Part shown: positions 25,201-31,255 of the stretch, in pieces
How the letters are laid out: every line of letters begins with the position of its first letter
Numbering within the stretch: the stretch's first letter is position 1
NCBI GenBank assembly: GCA_023362775.1
Contig: JALMGJ010000003.1
Location: 54,475,416 to 54,539,415, forward strand
DNA: 64,000 bases
Direction: 5' to 3'
Source of the DNA: Charina bottae
Taxonomy: Eukaryota; Chordata; Lepidosauria; Squamata; Charinaidae
Position numbers and translations under genes: made by a program
Notes under the pieces: generated by a model
The model's database searches: none
What the model saw: only the letters and a program-made list of their open reading frames with translations
Told to the model about the DNA's origin: nothing

Positions 25201-27504
25201 TGGCAGGTTGCCTTGTCCTTTGCTGGTGCTGCAGTTGAGCATCAAAGGCTGTGGTACTATAAAGAGGTTTTCAGAATTGGAGCCAAACCCAAACTTTAAT
25301 GAGGTTGTCTTGAAGGCTGACACTGAAAAGAGGTTAGTGTTGTGACTCAAGTGAGGCCCAGCCCAGGATGAATTATTGTCATATAATTGTAGGATAGAAT
25401 TCCAGCAGTGTTCCCAAGACCAGATTGACTTTGCTTGTAGAAAAAAGACAAGAATCCCTGTTCAGGGTGGGGACTTCCACAGTTTATGCACTTTAAGGGG
25501 GGGGGGGGAGGGATACCTTTGAGGCCTTAGGCCAAGAGGAATTTTGTGGGGAAATGCCTCCCAGTGTAAGAGATAGAAGAAACATACTAAAGGAAAGGAG
25601 CAAAGCTATAAAGCCCTGCTATGCCTCAAGAAAAACAGACAGAGAATAATCCTTATGGTACAAAGAAAAACTAAGGTGCTTGACATTAATCTTGAGGGAA
25701 TGCCGTCCCAACAAAAAGTCAAGTTGTAAAATGTCTCTGCGCGGGGCCCAACCCCAGCCCCCCTTTTTGTGTGTATGTGTGTGTGTGTGATGCATATGGA
25801 CCATGAAGAATAACTGGCTCATCTCTTATCTCTCCTAGCCCATTTGGCAATAAGCTATGGCTATTATTTCTTAGCATAAAACATGCAGTTGATCAGCTTT
25901 CTTCTAGTTATCAGTTTTATATCCGTATTTGACTCCAAAGAAATAAATGAACCAAAGATTTGTGTCATAATTTCATATCCTGAATGAATATAGAATGCTG
26001 TTGCTGTTTCCAACCCAGTTGTTAAGGGAGCTTAATTCTCGTTTTGATGATTCCCTTTTCCCAGGTCCTTTTTCAGGAGTGATAAGCAAGTGGGAGCAGC
26101 ACATTTGAAACTGGACAAATTGGAATCTGAATGTGAAATTAGAGAGATCATTGAGGTACAATGCCAAGTTTGTTGAACTGAATTATACTAAAGTGATATT
26201 TTCTTTGGATCATTTTGTATTCAGAAGGTATATTGTAAAACAGGGTGTACCTACTGTAACTGACTTTCTGTCCCTGGCAGTTCATTGATAGCATTTTTCC
26301 TCACTCTCTTACATTATCTTTGCTGTATGCTGGTTCCAAAATATTTGGAGGAGGGGGGTTGTGTTTGTGTGGATAGGAAATTCTATTGAAATGTTCAAAT
26401 AATGTTTCTGTTGAGTGGCTTGGTACAATACAAGAATTATGTGCTGGCCAAAATAGTTCACCTCCCGTAATCACCTCCCCTTCTGCACATTTCTGTGCAA
26501 TCTAAATGCATAAGAAGTTGACTCTAGAACAGAGCTTTCCAAACTTTTCATGTTGGTGACACACTTTTTAGACATGCATCGTTTCGAGACACACACTCAC
26601 AGCAGGGCACAAGGCAGGCACTAGGACGCAGGCACTAGGACCTGCGCGGAATCACAGGTTTAGAGGCAGCAAGGCACAAGGCAGGCACTAGGACCTGCGT
26701 GGAATCCTGGCAGGGCTCAGAGGCAGCAGCAGCTGCGACACACCCAGATACTGCAGCCGACACACTAACGTGTCCCGACACACAGTTTGGAAAGCTCTGC
26801 TCTAGGTGGTCAGATCACAATCCATACTTTTGTACTTAAAGGTCTGTAGAATTACATATCTTAATTAATGTAGTACATTAGTAGATATTTTGCTATTTCC
26901 TAATAAGCCTTCTGATAATGGTTATCAGTTCATAAATCTTAGTAAGAAGGGAAAGCTTGAACACAAAAAAATATTTTTGTTTAATAACCTTTTAAATTAC
27001 GATGCTAATTTGTCCTTGTAACTTTGGACTATTGTTCCTTCTCTTTATATTGTTTAACCATATGTACTGATACTTACATAGCCGAAACTATATCACACAC
27101 ACACAAATTAGTGTTTTCAGCAGACCTAGAACATCTTTTTTAAAAGGCCATGAAGATACTTAGTGGCTAGAAACGATTGACTGTTGAGATGGAAAAACAG
27201 AGAGAGTGGGAAGAGGAATGGATTGACTCATTTGAGTAAAAGGAGGAAAGAATCCTCAGTGCAGCATGTTGTCATAGGTCATCCTAAAAATATGCTTAAG
27301 TTTTAGTGTGTTCAAAGCCAGTTGCACGGATCTTGGAATTTTGTTGTGTTATGTTTCGATTATGTCTTTCCTCTCTCTGTTAAGGTTTTGGACAGTAGGA
27401 AGCCTACTGGAGGCAAACTAGAAGTAAAAGTCAGACTTAGGGAGCCACTTACTGGGCAGGATCTTCAGACAATTACAGAAAACTGGATAGTCCTTGAACA
27501 CTAG
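803..27504 (+). CDS. CC2D1B: CC2D1B, C-terminal two-thirds (16 exons in window)
   Basis: Coiled-coil and C2 domain protein of the Lgd/CC2D1 family. Family members bind ESCRT-III CHMP4 subunits through DM14 repeats and act in endosomal and nuclear-envelope membrane remodelling. They were also described as repressors of the 5-HT1A receptor gene (Freud proteins). The 16 exons give 1695 nt, 564 codons plus stop, with all phases compatible. In order they show the end of one DM14 repeat, a full DM14 ending in GFPPIPG, a proline/serine/acidic linker, another DM14 (EHLEFLENRKKQYLKAAIQA onward), the LPSPPTDDEGDF segment, a helical segment, and a C2 domain over about the last 180 residues. The full-length family protein is about 850-950 residues, so the N-terminus and first DM14 lie left of base 1. 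CC2D1A is the alternative. The B paralog is chosen because ZFYVE9 is the convergent neighbour. Confidence 0.9.
1270..1341 (+). mobile_element. LINE 3' tail fragment (L2/CR1 group)
   Basis: The segment gccggccagtcacttcttgt with gatgggcggctatacaaatc and a final (aaat)n run is the usual 3' end of an L2/CR1-type LINE of reptiles. Only the tail is present. Confidence 0.5.
1430..1478. repeat. Trinucleotide microsatellite (GAT)n(TTA)n
   Basis: A run of GAT units passes into about 13 TTA units, in a CC2D1B intron. Confidence 0.95.
1743..1975 (-). mobile_element. LINE 3' end fragment with (TTTA)n(TTCA)n tail
   Basis: Starts with a TTTA/TTCA microsatellite at 1743-1804. It continues on the minus strand as aaccacccagagtcgctttg and agatgggcggtg, the classical 3' end of L2/CR1-group LINEs. 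The microsatellite is the element's own tail. Confidence 0.55.
2155..2265 (+). CDS. CC2D1B: CC2D1B exon: inter-repeat linker
   Basis: Begins after ttcag and ends at gtgag. Encodes a linker that starts LESPEEVQLTSIQTPSG and is rich in S, P and E. The split Glu codon at its start and split Gly codon at its end join in frame to both neighbours, which supports an otherwise weakly conserved exon. Confidence 0.78.
2528..2658 (+). CDS. CC2D1B: CC2D1B exon: first half of a complete DM14 repeat
   Basis: Encodes TVLEALQQRLEKYKSAAAQA followed by a basic stretch ending RMHERIAK, the strongly conserved helical start of a DM14 repeat. The donor is AAG followed by gttaaa, a weak GT site. The next exon (QYQDAIRA) joins exactly in phase 0, so the site is accepted. 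Confidence 0.88.
2875..3598. mobile_element. TA-target DNA transposon with CAGGTAGTCC ends, copy 1
   Basis: Inverted ends CAGGTAGTCCTTGACTTAC and GTAAGTCGAGGACTACCTG bound a 724-bp element without a transposase. Flanks are TG and TA. Two other copies in the window have clean TA flanks, which suggests a Tc1/mariner-type element. The middle (about 3050-3320) is a G-rich minisatellite of GGGAGGGTGYG-like units. The long proline-rich minus-strand ORFs here are by-products of that composition. Confidence 0.65.
3606..3790. mobile_element. Degenerate LINE fragment (L2/CR1 group)
   Basis: Contains gtgacttgcccaaggttg and a segment ending ctccttaaccgctagaccaa-actggctc, a reptile LINE 3' motif. A second copy of the same motif is at 54575-54685. 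Diverged and without coding capacity. Confidence 0.45.
4488..4560 (+). CDS. CC2D1B: CC2D1B exon: second half of DM14 repeat
   Basis: Encodes QYQDAIRAHKAGRKVNFAEL then PVPP, completing the DM14 motif. Acceptor gattgcag, donor gtaagt. Exits one base into the Gly codon of the GFPPIPG motif. Confidence 0.9.
5455..5591 (+). CDS. CC2D1B: CC2D1B exon: GFPPIPG motif and acidic linker
   Basis: Starts after a T-rich tttttttag acceptor with the conserved GFPPIPGMAPVDGDG motif and ends in an acidic DKDHDDDE run before gtatat. The GATGATGATGAG at its 3' end is a short repeat at the splice site. Confidence 0.9.
5825..5955. mobile_element. Palindromic hAT-like MITE, family C
   Basis: Starts CAGCCTTCCCCA and ends GGAGAAGGCTG, with an inner TTGGGCTGCAGTTTCCAAAA and its imperfect complement. 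This is a common reptile MITE layout. The 8-bp flanks do not match, so the copy is old. Confidence 0.5.
6123..6318 (+). CDS. CC2D1B: CC2D1B exon: Pro/Ser/Thr-rich linker
   Basis: Encodes a low-conservation linker (GESSTQAPAAKKPTQLPRKP onward) between two DM14 repeats. Flanked by tttctgtag and gtaagg. Phase 0 in and one base out fit both neighbours. Confidence 0.85.
6480..7170. other. Unassigned A/T-rich intronic block
   Basis: An oligo-A/AAAG-rich run (6530-6600) is followed by T-rich sequence and a block near 7010-7140 with unusual Ser/Leu-poor composition. It looks like a decayed retroelement, perhaps LINE in antisense, but no motif allows a family name. Confidence 0.25.
7429..7601 (+). 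CDS. CC2D1B: CC2D1B exon: last DM14 repeat
   Basis: Encodes EHLEFLENRKKQYLKAAIQA, then a Lys/Gln-rich helix and KSLDPKIEMAKNGKSVDISK, a complete DM14 repeat of the coiled-coil type. Acceptor cctttcag, donor gttagc. Joins to LPSPPTDDEG in phase 0. Confidence 0.92.
8698..8823 (+). CDS. CC2D1B: CC2D1B exon: LPSPPTDDEGDF segment
   Basis: A 42-codon exon, phase 0 at both ends, encoding LPSPPTDDEGDFIFIHHEDV and a helix ending LLKDQHE. This block is conserved directly after the last DM14 repeat in the family. Confidence 0.9.
10015..10073 (+). CDS. CC2D1B: CC2D1B exon: helical segment before the C2 domain
   Basis: Short exon encoding KCMQYSKQFMHLGNVTETT. Its last two bases and the first base of the exon at 17408 make the Arg codon of RFEKLAQHC. 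The intron in between is 7.3 kb long and about 80 percent of it is BovB sequence. Confidence 0.87.
10371..13587 (+). mobile_element. BovB (RTE-clade) LINE, full-length copy
   Basis: About 3.2 kb, the usual BovB length. Begins ctccagcaaaggagatcg and ends gaacgaataaacaacaaa, the short A-rich BovB tail. Carries one long intact ORF. It lies in the 7.3-kb CC2D1B intron in sense orientation. Confidence 0.9.
10547..13579 (+). CDS. BovB endonuclease-reverse transcriptase, intact 1010-codon ORF
   Basis: Non-LTR retrotransposon protein that nicks target DNA and reverse transcribes its own RNA. The AP-like endonuclease starts near residue 73: GTWNVRSM, SELKW, IQIYAPT, GDWNAKVG, QIDYIL and SDHELL (near residue 301) are all present. 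The reverse transcriptase shows [30 protein letters not shown] (near 653), [10 protein letters not shown] and catalytic YADD (near 755). It ends with the cysteine/tryptophan-rich C-terminal region [31 protein letters not shown]. No stop or frameshift is seen. The TAA stop overlaps an AATAAA hexamer. The start methionine is the first in frame and is not proven. Confidence 0.92.
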   Translation: MDQYNHRYVGIPSEDGTPRSEDGQNATGEEQRIRSTSPRCDDAASSKPKGRLAADGAGGERRIRCSKDQHTIGTWNVRSMSQGKLDVVIGEMSRLNIDILGVSELKWTGMGHFTSDDHQIYYCGQEDHRRNGVAFIINNKVAKAVLGYNPKNDRMISIRIQGKPFNITVIQIYAPTTDAEEAEVDQFYEDLQHLLDNTPKRDVIFITGDWNAKVGSQTTPGITGKHGLGEQNEAGHRLIEFCQDNSLCITNTLFQQPKRRLYTWTSPDGRHRNQIDYILCSQRWRTSIQSVKTRPGADCSSDHELLIAKFRIRLKRIGKTHRSVKYELTNIPKEYAVEVKNRFKGLDLVDRVPEELWTEVRNIVQEAATKNIPKKKKTKKARWLSAETLEVAQERRKAKGNRDRGRYAQLNAKFQRLARRDKELFLNKQCAEVEEDNRIGRTRDLFQKIRNIGGKFQAKMGMIKNKDGKDLTEAEEIKKRWQEYTEDLYRKDNNIGDSFDDVVSELEPDILKSEVEWALRSIANNKASGDDGIPAELFKILQDDAVKVMHAICQQIWKTQEWPSDWKKSTYIPIPKKGSTKECSNYRTVALISHASKVMLKILQGRLQQFMEQELPDVQAGFRKGRGTRDQIANIRWIMEKAREFQKNIYFCFIDYSKAFDCVDHNKLWQVLGGMGIPSHLVCLLRNLYNDQVATVRTEHGTTDWFKIGKGVRQGCILSPYLFNLYAEHIMRRAGVEESKAGVKIAGRNINNLRYADDTTLMAESEEELRNLMTKVKEESAKAGLQLNLKKTKIMATSLIDDWQIEGEKVEAVTDFVFLGAKITADADCSQEIRRRLLLGRRAMANLDKIVKSRDITLTTKVRIVKAMVFPVVTYGCESWTIRKAEQRKIDAFELWCWRKILRVPWTARRSNQSILQEIKPDCSLEGMILKAKLKYFGHIMRRQDTLEKKLMLGKVEGKRKRGRPRARWMDGILEVTDSTIGELGMVTADRKLWRGLVHEVTKSRKRLNE
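13588..16328 (+). pseudogene. BovB 5'-truncated, disrupted second copy
   Basis: Nearly identical to 10847-13587 of the first copy. It lacks the first endonuclease motif (GTWNVRS). A C-to-T change makes TGA at 14095-14097 where copy 1 has CGA. Two extra A bases in the A run ending at 15660 shift the frame, and three bases are missing near 15596 (in frame). The remaining open pieces are 13615-14097, about 14098-15684 and 15669-16319. The YADD motif remains. Confidence 0.9.
16733..16826. mobile_element. Decayed palindromic MITE
   Basis: ttccccaatgatattggact with attataatccactatcatct and cctaaggggaa form imperfect inverted arms. It resembles common reptile MITEs with ATTGGACTACAACTCCC cores. No clean flanking duplication. 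Confidence 0.35.
16840..16925. mobile_element. hAT-like MITE, family B, copy 1
   Basis: Ends CAATGTTTTTCAAC and TTTGAAAAACACTG, with the shared core gaattctgggagttgaagtc and cacatcttaaagtt. Flanks gtttaaag and gtataaac match at 6 of 8. Same core as 45456-45596. Confidence 0.6.
17408..17524 (+). CDS. CC2D1B: CC2D1B exon: FEKLAQHCKKDLEIL segment
   Basis: Encodes FEKLAQHCKKDLEILQLAQK and a stretch ending RTFKIVR, the conserved lead-in to the C2 domain. Acceptor tatttcag, donor gtatgg. Confidence 0.92.
17954..18027 (+). CDS. CC2D1B: CC2D1B exon: first strands of the C2 domain
   Basis: Encodes IFSELSSTEMHLIIVRGINL and PAPAG, the first beta strands of the C2 domain. Preceded by cttgtag and followed by gtaatt. 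One-base exit phase matches the next exon. Confidence 0.9.
18285..18297. repeat. Poly-G tract
   Basis: A run of about a dozen G bases in a CC2D1B intron. Similar G runs are near 22252-22262 and 25498-25510. Read length of such runs is often uncertain in assemblies. Confidence 0.8.
18860..18918 (+). CDS. CC2D1B: CC2D1B exon: C2 domain, VAPNDLDAFVKF
   Basis: Encodes VAPNDLDAFVKFEFHYPNT, a C2 beta-strand motif. Acceptor tttacccag, donor gtaagt. Too short to stand out by ORF length and found by the domain match and phase. Confidence 0.9.
19189..19250. repeat. (TA)n microsatellite
   Basis: About 30 TA units with one break near 19200, in a CC2D1B intron. Confidence 0.97.
19560..20190 (+). mobile_element. 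LINE fragment, L2/CR1 group (RT C-terminal region)
   Basis: Frames encode pieces such as AMARRAFAQLHFVFQSCLFLD and [18 protein letters not shown], decayed forms of the [10 protein letters not shown]...HVTPLLxxLHWLPV region of L2/CR1-type reverse transcriptases. Frames are broken. Related to the copies at 52806, 53690 and 59600. Confidence 0.6.
20894..20945 (+). CDS. CC2D1B: CC2D1B exon: C2 domain, EQAQKSKTSVVKNT
   Basis: A 52-nt exon encoding EQAQKSKTSVVKNTNCP, the C2 segment in which cargo-like KT(S/P) and NT(xx)P motifs are usual. Acceptor aaaccag, donor gtatgt. Confidence 0.88.
21932..22031 (+). CDS. CC2D1B: CC2D1B exon: C2 domain, HRGFRRAIQTKGIKFE
   Basis: Encodes LNINRNHRGFRRAIQTKGIK and FEIFHK, highly conserved in the family C2 domain. 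Acceptor gcttgtag, donor gtaagt. Two bases carry over to the Gly codon of the next exon. Confidence 0.93.
22258..22345 (-). mobile_element. LINE 3' tail fragment
   Basis: On the minus strand it reads ggagtcgggcagcatataaa then an (AAT/ATT)-rich tail, the same 3' end as in the fragment near 54412 (gagagtcgggcagcata). Confidence 0.45.
22350..24730. other. Long intron, no recognised element
   Basis: Part of the 4-kb CC2D1B intron 22032-26064. No coding match, tRNA-like sequence or clear repeat end was seen. ORFs here are short and without motifs. Confidence 0.4.
24734..25008 (-). mobile_element. BovB 3' fragment, old copy
   Basis: Minus-strand frame reads LKLKYFGHLMRREDSLEKTL and MVHGVTKSRTRLND, the C-terminus of BovB protein, and ends with gactgaacaacaacaaccag. 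It is more diverged than the three long copies and closer to the older BovB/RTE type. Flanks gtagattaatc and gtagatgagtc are similar (9 of 11), a possible worn target duplication. Confidence 0.8.
26065..26155 (+). CDS. CC2D1B: CC2D1B exon: C2 domain, DKQVGAAHLKLDKLE
   Basis: Encodes SFFRSDKQVGAAHLKLDKLE and SECEIREIIE, late C2 strands. Acceptor tttcccag, donor gtacaa. Phase 0 exit to VLDSRKPTGG. Confidence 0.92.
26530..26799. mobile_element. hAT-type MITE, family A, copy 2
   Basis: Inverted ends CAGAGCTTTCCAAAC and GTTTGGAAAGCTCTG are perfect complements. Flanks ctctagaa and ctctaggt agree at 6 of 8. Inside are imperfect repeats of gcacaaggcaggcactagga and GTGTCCCGACACAC. Confidence 0.75.
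27385..27504 (+). CDS. CC2D1B: CC2D1B last coding exon with stop codon
   Basis: Encodes VLDSRKPTGGKLEVKVRLRE and PLTGQDLQTITENWIVLEH, then TAG. This matches the usual C-terminus of the family, where the GGKLEVKVRLREPL strand closes the C2 domain. A probable donor follows only 11 bases after the stop. Confidence 0.93.
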   Translation, partial: VLDSRKPTGGKLEVKVRLREPLTGQDLQTITENWIVLEH

Positions 27505-28285
27505 TTCCGCCCAAGGTAGGAACTCTTCTCTTTCCTCTGTAATCTTATACTGTAGGTGGGAAAAATGATTTCAGTCCAGTCTTTAACTCTGAATAAGAAG
27601 TGCTTTTCATAGGCAGATCTGTAACTTCACTTTGATTTTTATAAAACACATTTTATTTAAAAATACTTTTATCTTTAGGCTTTTATCACTTCACCACTGA
27701 AGGTGGTCAAGACTTAAAACACTAAAAAAACCTAGGTACATTATACAAGTGGATCACCGCCACCCACCACAAAGTGGTGATAATGCAGTCAGATATATTG
27801 TTAGAGATGCAACTCTATAATAAATCAACAAATTTATTAACACTTTCCACTAAAAGTAATTTTTATGGAATTGCTTTTGGATTGTATGGTGGAAAGTCAC
27901 TGCATTTCAGTAATGGATGGTAGATTTTTATTTACAGCCATAGGATGTTGTTTTATTATTCTCTTATGTATAAAATCATGTTGAATTTTTCCTCCCTGCA
28001 CCCACAGATCCAGGAATGCTAAAAGCTGCAGAATGGACTTTACATGGAGTTTCTGCAAGCACCAAAGATGTTCAGTGAATGCACTACTAAACATAACATC
28101 TTTATTTTCATAACTATCATATAGTATGAGTTGGTAAGCTTTGTAAGTCTACTACTAGGAATGAAGGTTCTGATCCACAAAGAGACTGACCTGTTTTAAC
28201 CTTTCTTGAGGCTAAAATTGTTGGTAATACATAAATGTTAACGTGATTGCTGACTTGAGCAAATAAAGGACATGTTGGTAAGTGT
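27505..28285 (+). other. CC2D1B: CC2D1B 3'UTR with a probable intron (27516-28007)
   Basis: Eleven bases after the stop codon comes CCCAAG followed by gtagga, a good donor. A pyrimidine-rich ttttcctccctgcacccacag acceptor ends at 28007. Splicing would leave a last UTR exon starting ATCCAGGAATGC. Because the donor lies within 55 nt of the stop, nonsense-mediated decay would not be expected. The predicted end is set by the poly(A) signal at 28262. No transcript data are available here, so the intron is inferred. Confidence 0.5.
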
Positions 28286-28287
28286 GG
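28262..28287 (+). terminator. CC2D1B poly(A) signal and GT-rich downstream element
   Basis: Canonical AATAAA at 28262-28267 is followed by GT-rich tgttggtaagtgtgg within 20 bases, the usual layout of a vertebrate cleavage and polyadenylation site. A second AATAAA lies at 28301-28306 without such a clear downstream element. Confidence 0.6.
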
Positions 28288-31093
28288 ACAAAAAAAGTTT
28301 AATAAATAGCAGTATAATTAAGATATGATGCAGCAGCTCGTGTGTTATATAACCTGCAATTAAAATAGTGTGTTTCCTACCCATGGAATAATGATAGTCT
28401 TGTTTACTGAAGCGTAGGTTAAAGAGCTGTGATTGTATCTCTTTACATTGCCTGCAATGAAGATTTTAAGTTACTGTACATCTCTTCATATATGCATCCA
28501 TGTTGCTCAAGTGTGACTAGGGCACAAATCTTTTCAAAGGGGAACCTGTGTCAAATGTGAGATAGTTAATAGTTCCTTTTTTATTCTTTGTACTCCTTTT
28601 GTTCTCCTAACTGAGGCAGAACTAAAACTGCTTACTGTTTAAGAATATCAAGATTTTGATCTTGCTTCAGCAAATAAATACAGAACAATTTGACTGAAAG
28701 TACAACATGATTGTTGCCAGCCTCCTAAGTAGAATTCACAACTAGGGATCCAAATTATCTTTCTTTTTCTGCAGTTTCATGGCTTCCAGCAGGGGAGTTG
28801 CAGAAGATTTTCACAATATGTGTGTGACTTCGTACATACACTTAAGTCTGCCATGCAGCCAGCATTCATTTCTGTCTTAAGTCAGTGGAGACAATGCAGC
28901 ATTCTGTTGTAATTTTAATAAATTTAATATACAAAACTACATGTTGAAAATAAAAATATAATATGCAGTCTTTGCAGTGTTAACTGAATTTTAAAAGTAC
29001 ATTTTTTTCTTTAAACAAGTACTCAATTCTTAACAATATGGTAATCTTAAGGTCATTTAAAGGCTGTGGTTGAAGCAAACCGGTCAGTCAATAGAATTTT
29101 GCACAAACGTAGCCCAAACAAATGATTCTCTGCAGAGGGATGAAAAGTTCAGCCTTTCTCCATCTGTCAATAACTTTAATGCAAAGCTAAGTTACTGAAA
29201 AGCCTGCTTCTAAGGTGAAACACGGATGCAGCTACTAAAGAAAGACTCTACAGCAGTTATAAAGAACTGTATTGATTTTGGCAATTCAGCCTGTAAAACA
29301 ATGCTATCACAGAAGGAGAGAAAGCTTATAAGGAACTTGAGTTTATGTGCAAGGAAAAGAAAGAACAAGAAACTTAAAATTGCTTAGCAAGACCCTTATT
29401 CTGCACATGATTTCACAGGTGCCCATTCATGTCTGTCCAGTTCCCTCTTTCCTGGCAGTACATTGAACAACATATATAGGTTTAACATTACATGAACATG
29501 TGGCTAGCCTTTATTTTAATTGTTAGAAGATTCATTTTCCTGTCCTTTAATTTGAGGCTTTGATCTAATTCCCTTGTCATCTTTTGTTCCAGTTTTTGAT
29601 CTAATTCCCTTGTCATCTTTTGTTCCAGTTGCAGTTTAACATCAGCTGTGTTATTTTTTTTACTAATTTAAGGATGCAGTGGCAATTTATTCAGAAATGA
29701 AATCTACATATGTTCAGTTATATATGGCTATCTACAGAGGAAAATTAGTCATAGCTGCCACTGCTCCGCACACTGCTGTCCATACTTGCTGTTCAATACA
29801 AACAAACTTGCTACTCCAGTTTTTAATCTGTATTTAGTAAAGCTCAGTCCTTTATCTCCTTGCATGTGAATGATAGCTAATCATTTGGATAGCATTGTCC
29901 AAATGACATCTGAATTTACTTTCTCAATCTTTTGACAGCTCTTTCTGCTTGTTACTGTTTTCTCAGGAAACGTAGCGTTAACAGGAATATGCTCATATTC
30001 TCTTGCTGACTGTCACTGCCAGCCTGATATACTGCAGCAAGAAGGCCCAACCTGCTGTCCACTCAGAGTTCATTTCAGGCGAGGCAGGTGCAAGCCTTCC
30101 AGCCTTTCTGCAGTGAAAGCAAACCATGGAACAGCAGCCAAACCTGCTAGAGTTCTCGGAGGACAGCTTTACATGGTCTGCTACTATAAAGTGTTAATAA
30201 GTGCAGGCTTAATGGTAGGGATCACTTAAGTACATTACACACCTATCAGAAAAACTAAGAAATACGTTCCTTTTAAAAAACAGGATCAGTCAGAAAGGAA
30301 CAGCAATTTCATGTAACTGCTCTTTTAAGACTAGTAAGTCAGTCTTATGCCTGTGGCAGGTTTCTTCAAAAATGCAGAGAAGAAAAAAATTGTTATGGCA
30401 GATGTTGGCCAATTTCATTCTTATGAAGGGAGACCGTTTCACAACTAAAGAAAAATAAGGTAAAACACAGAAAACTGCAAGCTTAATTTACATACAGTTT
30501 CTGGAAATATTTCTGCTTTGTTTGGGCAGATGTAGAAAGTATCTTTCTGTCATGTGTCTTTATTTCTGTACATCTCTGTAGAATAGCCCAGCATGTCCCG
30601 GAGGTACTCTGACCAATAAAGTGGTCACAATAATGTAAACAATATACCTTAAATGTCTAGAGAAATTAACCATAAACAGCAGTATAATGAGGTCAGAATG
30701 GAGGTCTTGATTGTTTCTTCAAAATAAGTTTATCTACAAACATTAAATGTTGACACATTTCTTTTCCTTACTCCCCAGTGATCTCTGCATCCTTTTGAGC
30801 ATCAAATACATGACTGCAATTGCTTTAAAACATGACCATTATTGGTTTCTATTTCTATTCATGACAGAAGTGTATTAGCTGCAAAGATAGCATAGCCATT
30901 TTGTAACATAGAAGCTGCCCTGATCCTGTTTGTTGACAAATGCATAGACAATTCAGAATTATGGAACAACTGTTCTCACCCCACCCCACCCCTCACAATA
31001 GTGTTAACTAAAAGCTTAATTTTCCAGTTTTAAAGTGCAAATGATTCAGATACAACTGCTGCTGGAACAGGTCTGAAAGAAAATGAAGTCCTC
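28288..31093 (-). other. Intergenic convergence zone and ZFYVE9 3'UTR
   Basis: This stretch lies between the two gene ends. It has no ORF I would call and no recognised repeat except a 36-bp tandem duplication. From 31093 leftward it should be ZFYVE9 3'UTR. Candidate minus-strand AATAAA signals (tttatt on this strand) are at 30559-30564, 29686-29691 and 29510-29515. The true end cannot be decided from sequence alone. Confidence 0.45.
29559..29630. repeat. Perfect 2 x 36-bp tandem duplication
   Basis: The 36-base unit beginning tttgatctaattccc occurs at 29559-29594 and again at 29595-29630 without a difference. It probably lies in the ZFYVE9 3'UTR. The absence of changes suggests a recent slippage or duplication event. 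Confidence 0.9.
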
Positions 31094-31255
31094 TTATGAG
31101 ATGTTTTCCAGAATATAAAAAATAAGCTCCATTATGACTGGGCCCTCGCTCAGCTGGCATGCCCCTCCATGGATCACTGGCACTAAGGCACTGTCCAGGT
31201 CATTCATGTACTGAACGGGCAGGGGCTGGCCATTGCTTCCAGCCTGGTAGCCAAC
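31094..31255 (-). CDS. ZFYVE9: ZFYVE9 last coding exon with stop codon
   Basis: Encodes [40 protein letters not shown] and [13 protein letters not shown], then TAA. Acceptor follows a long TTTTC-rich tract (about 31257-31280). This is the conserved end of the SARA/endofin C-terminal domain. Confidence 0.96.
   Translation of the reverse strand, partial: VGYQAGSNGQPLPVQYMNDLDSALVPVIHGGACQLSEGPVIMELIFYILENIS

Noticed and set aside
803..27504. CC2D1A instead of CC2D1B
   Set aside because: DM14 and C2 motifs alone do not settle the paralog, but the convergent ZFYVE9 neighbour fits only CC2D1B.
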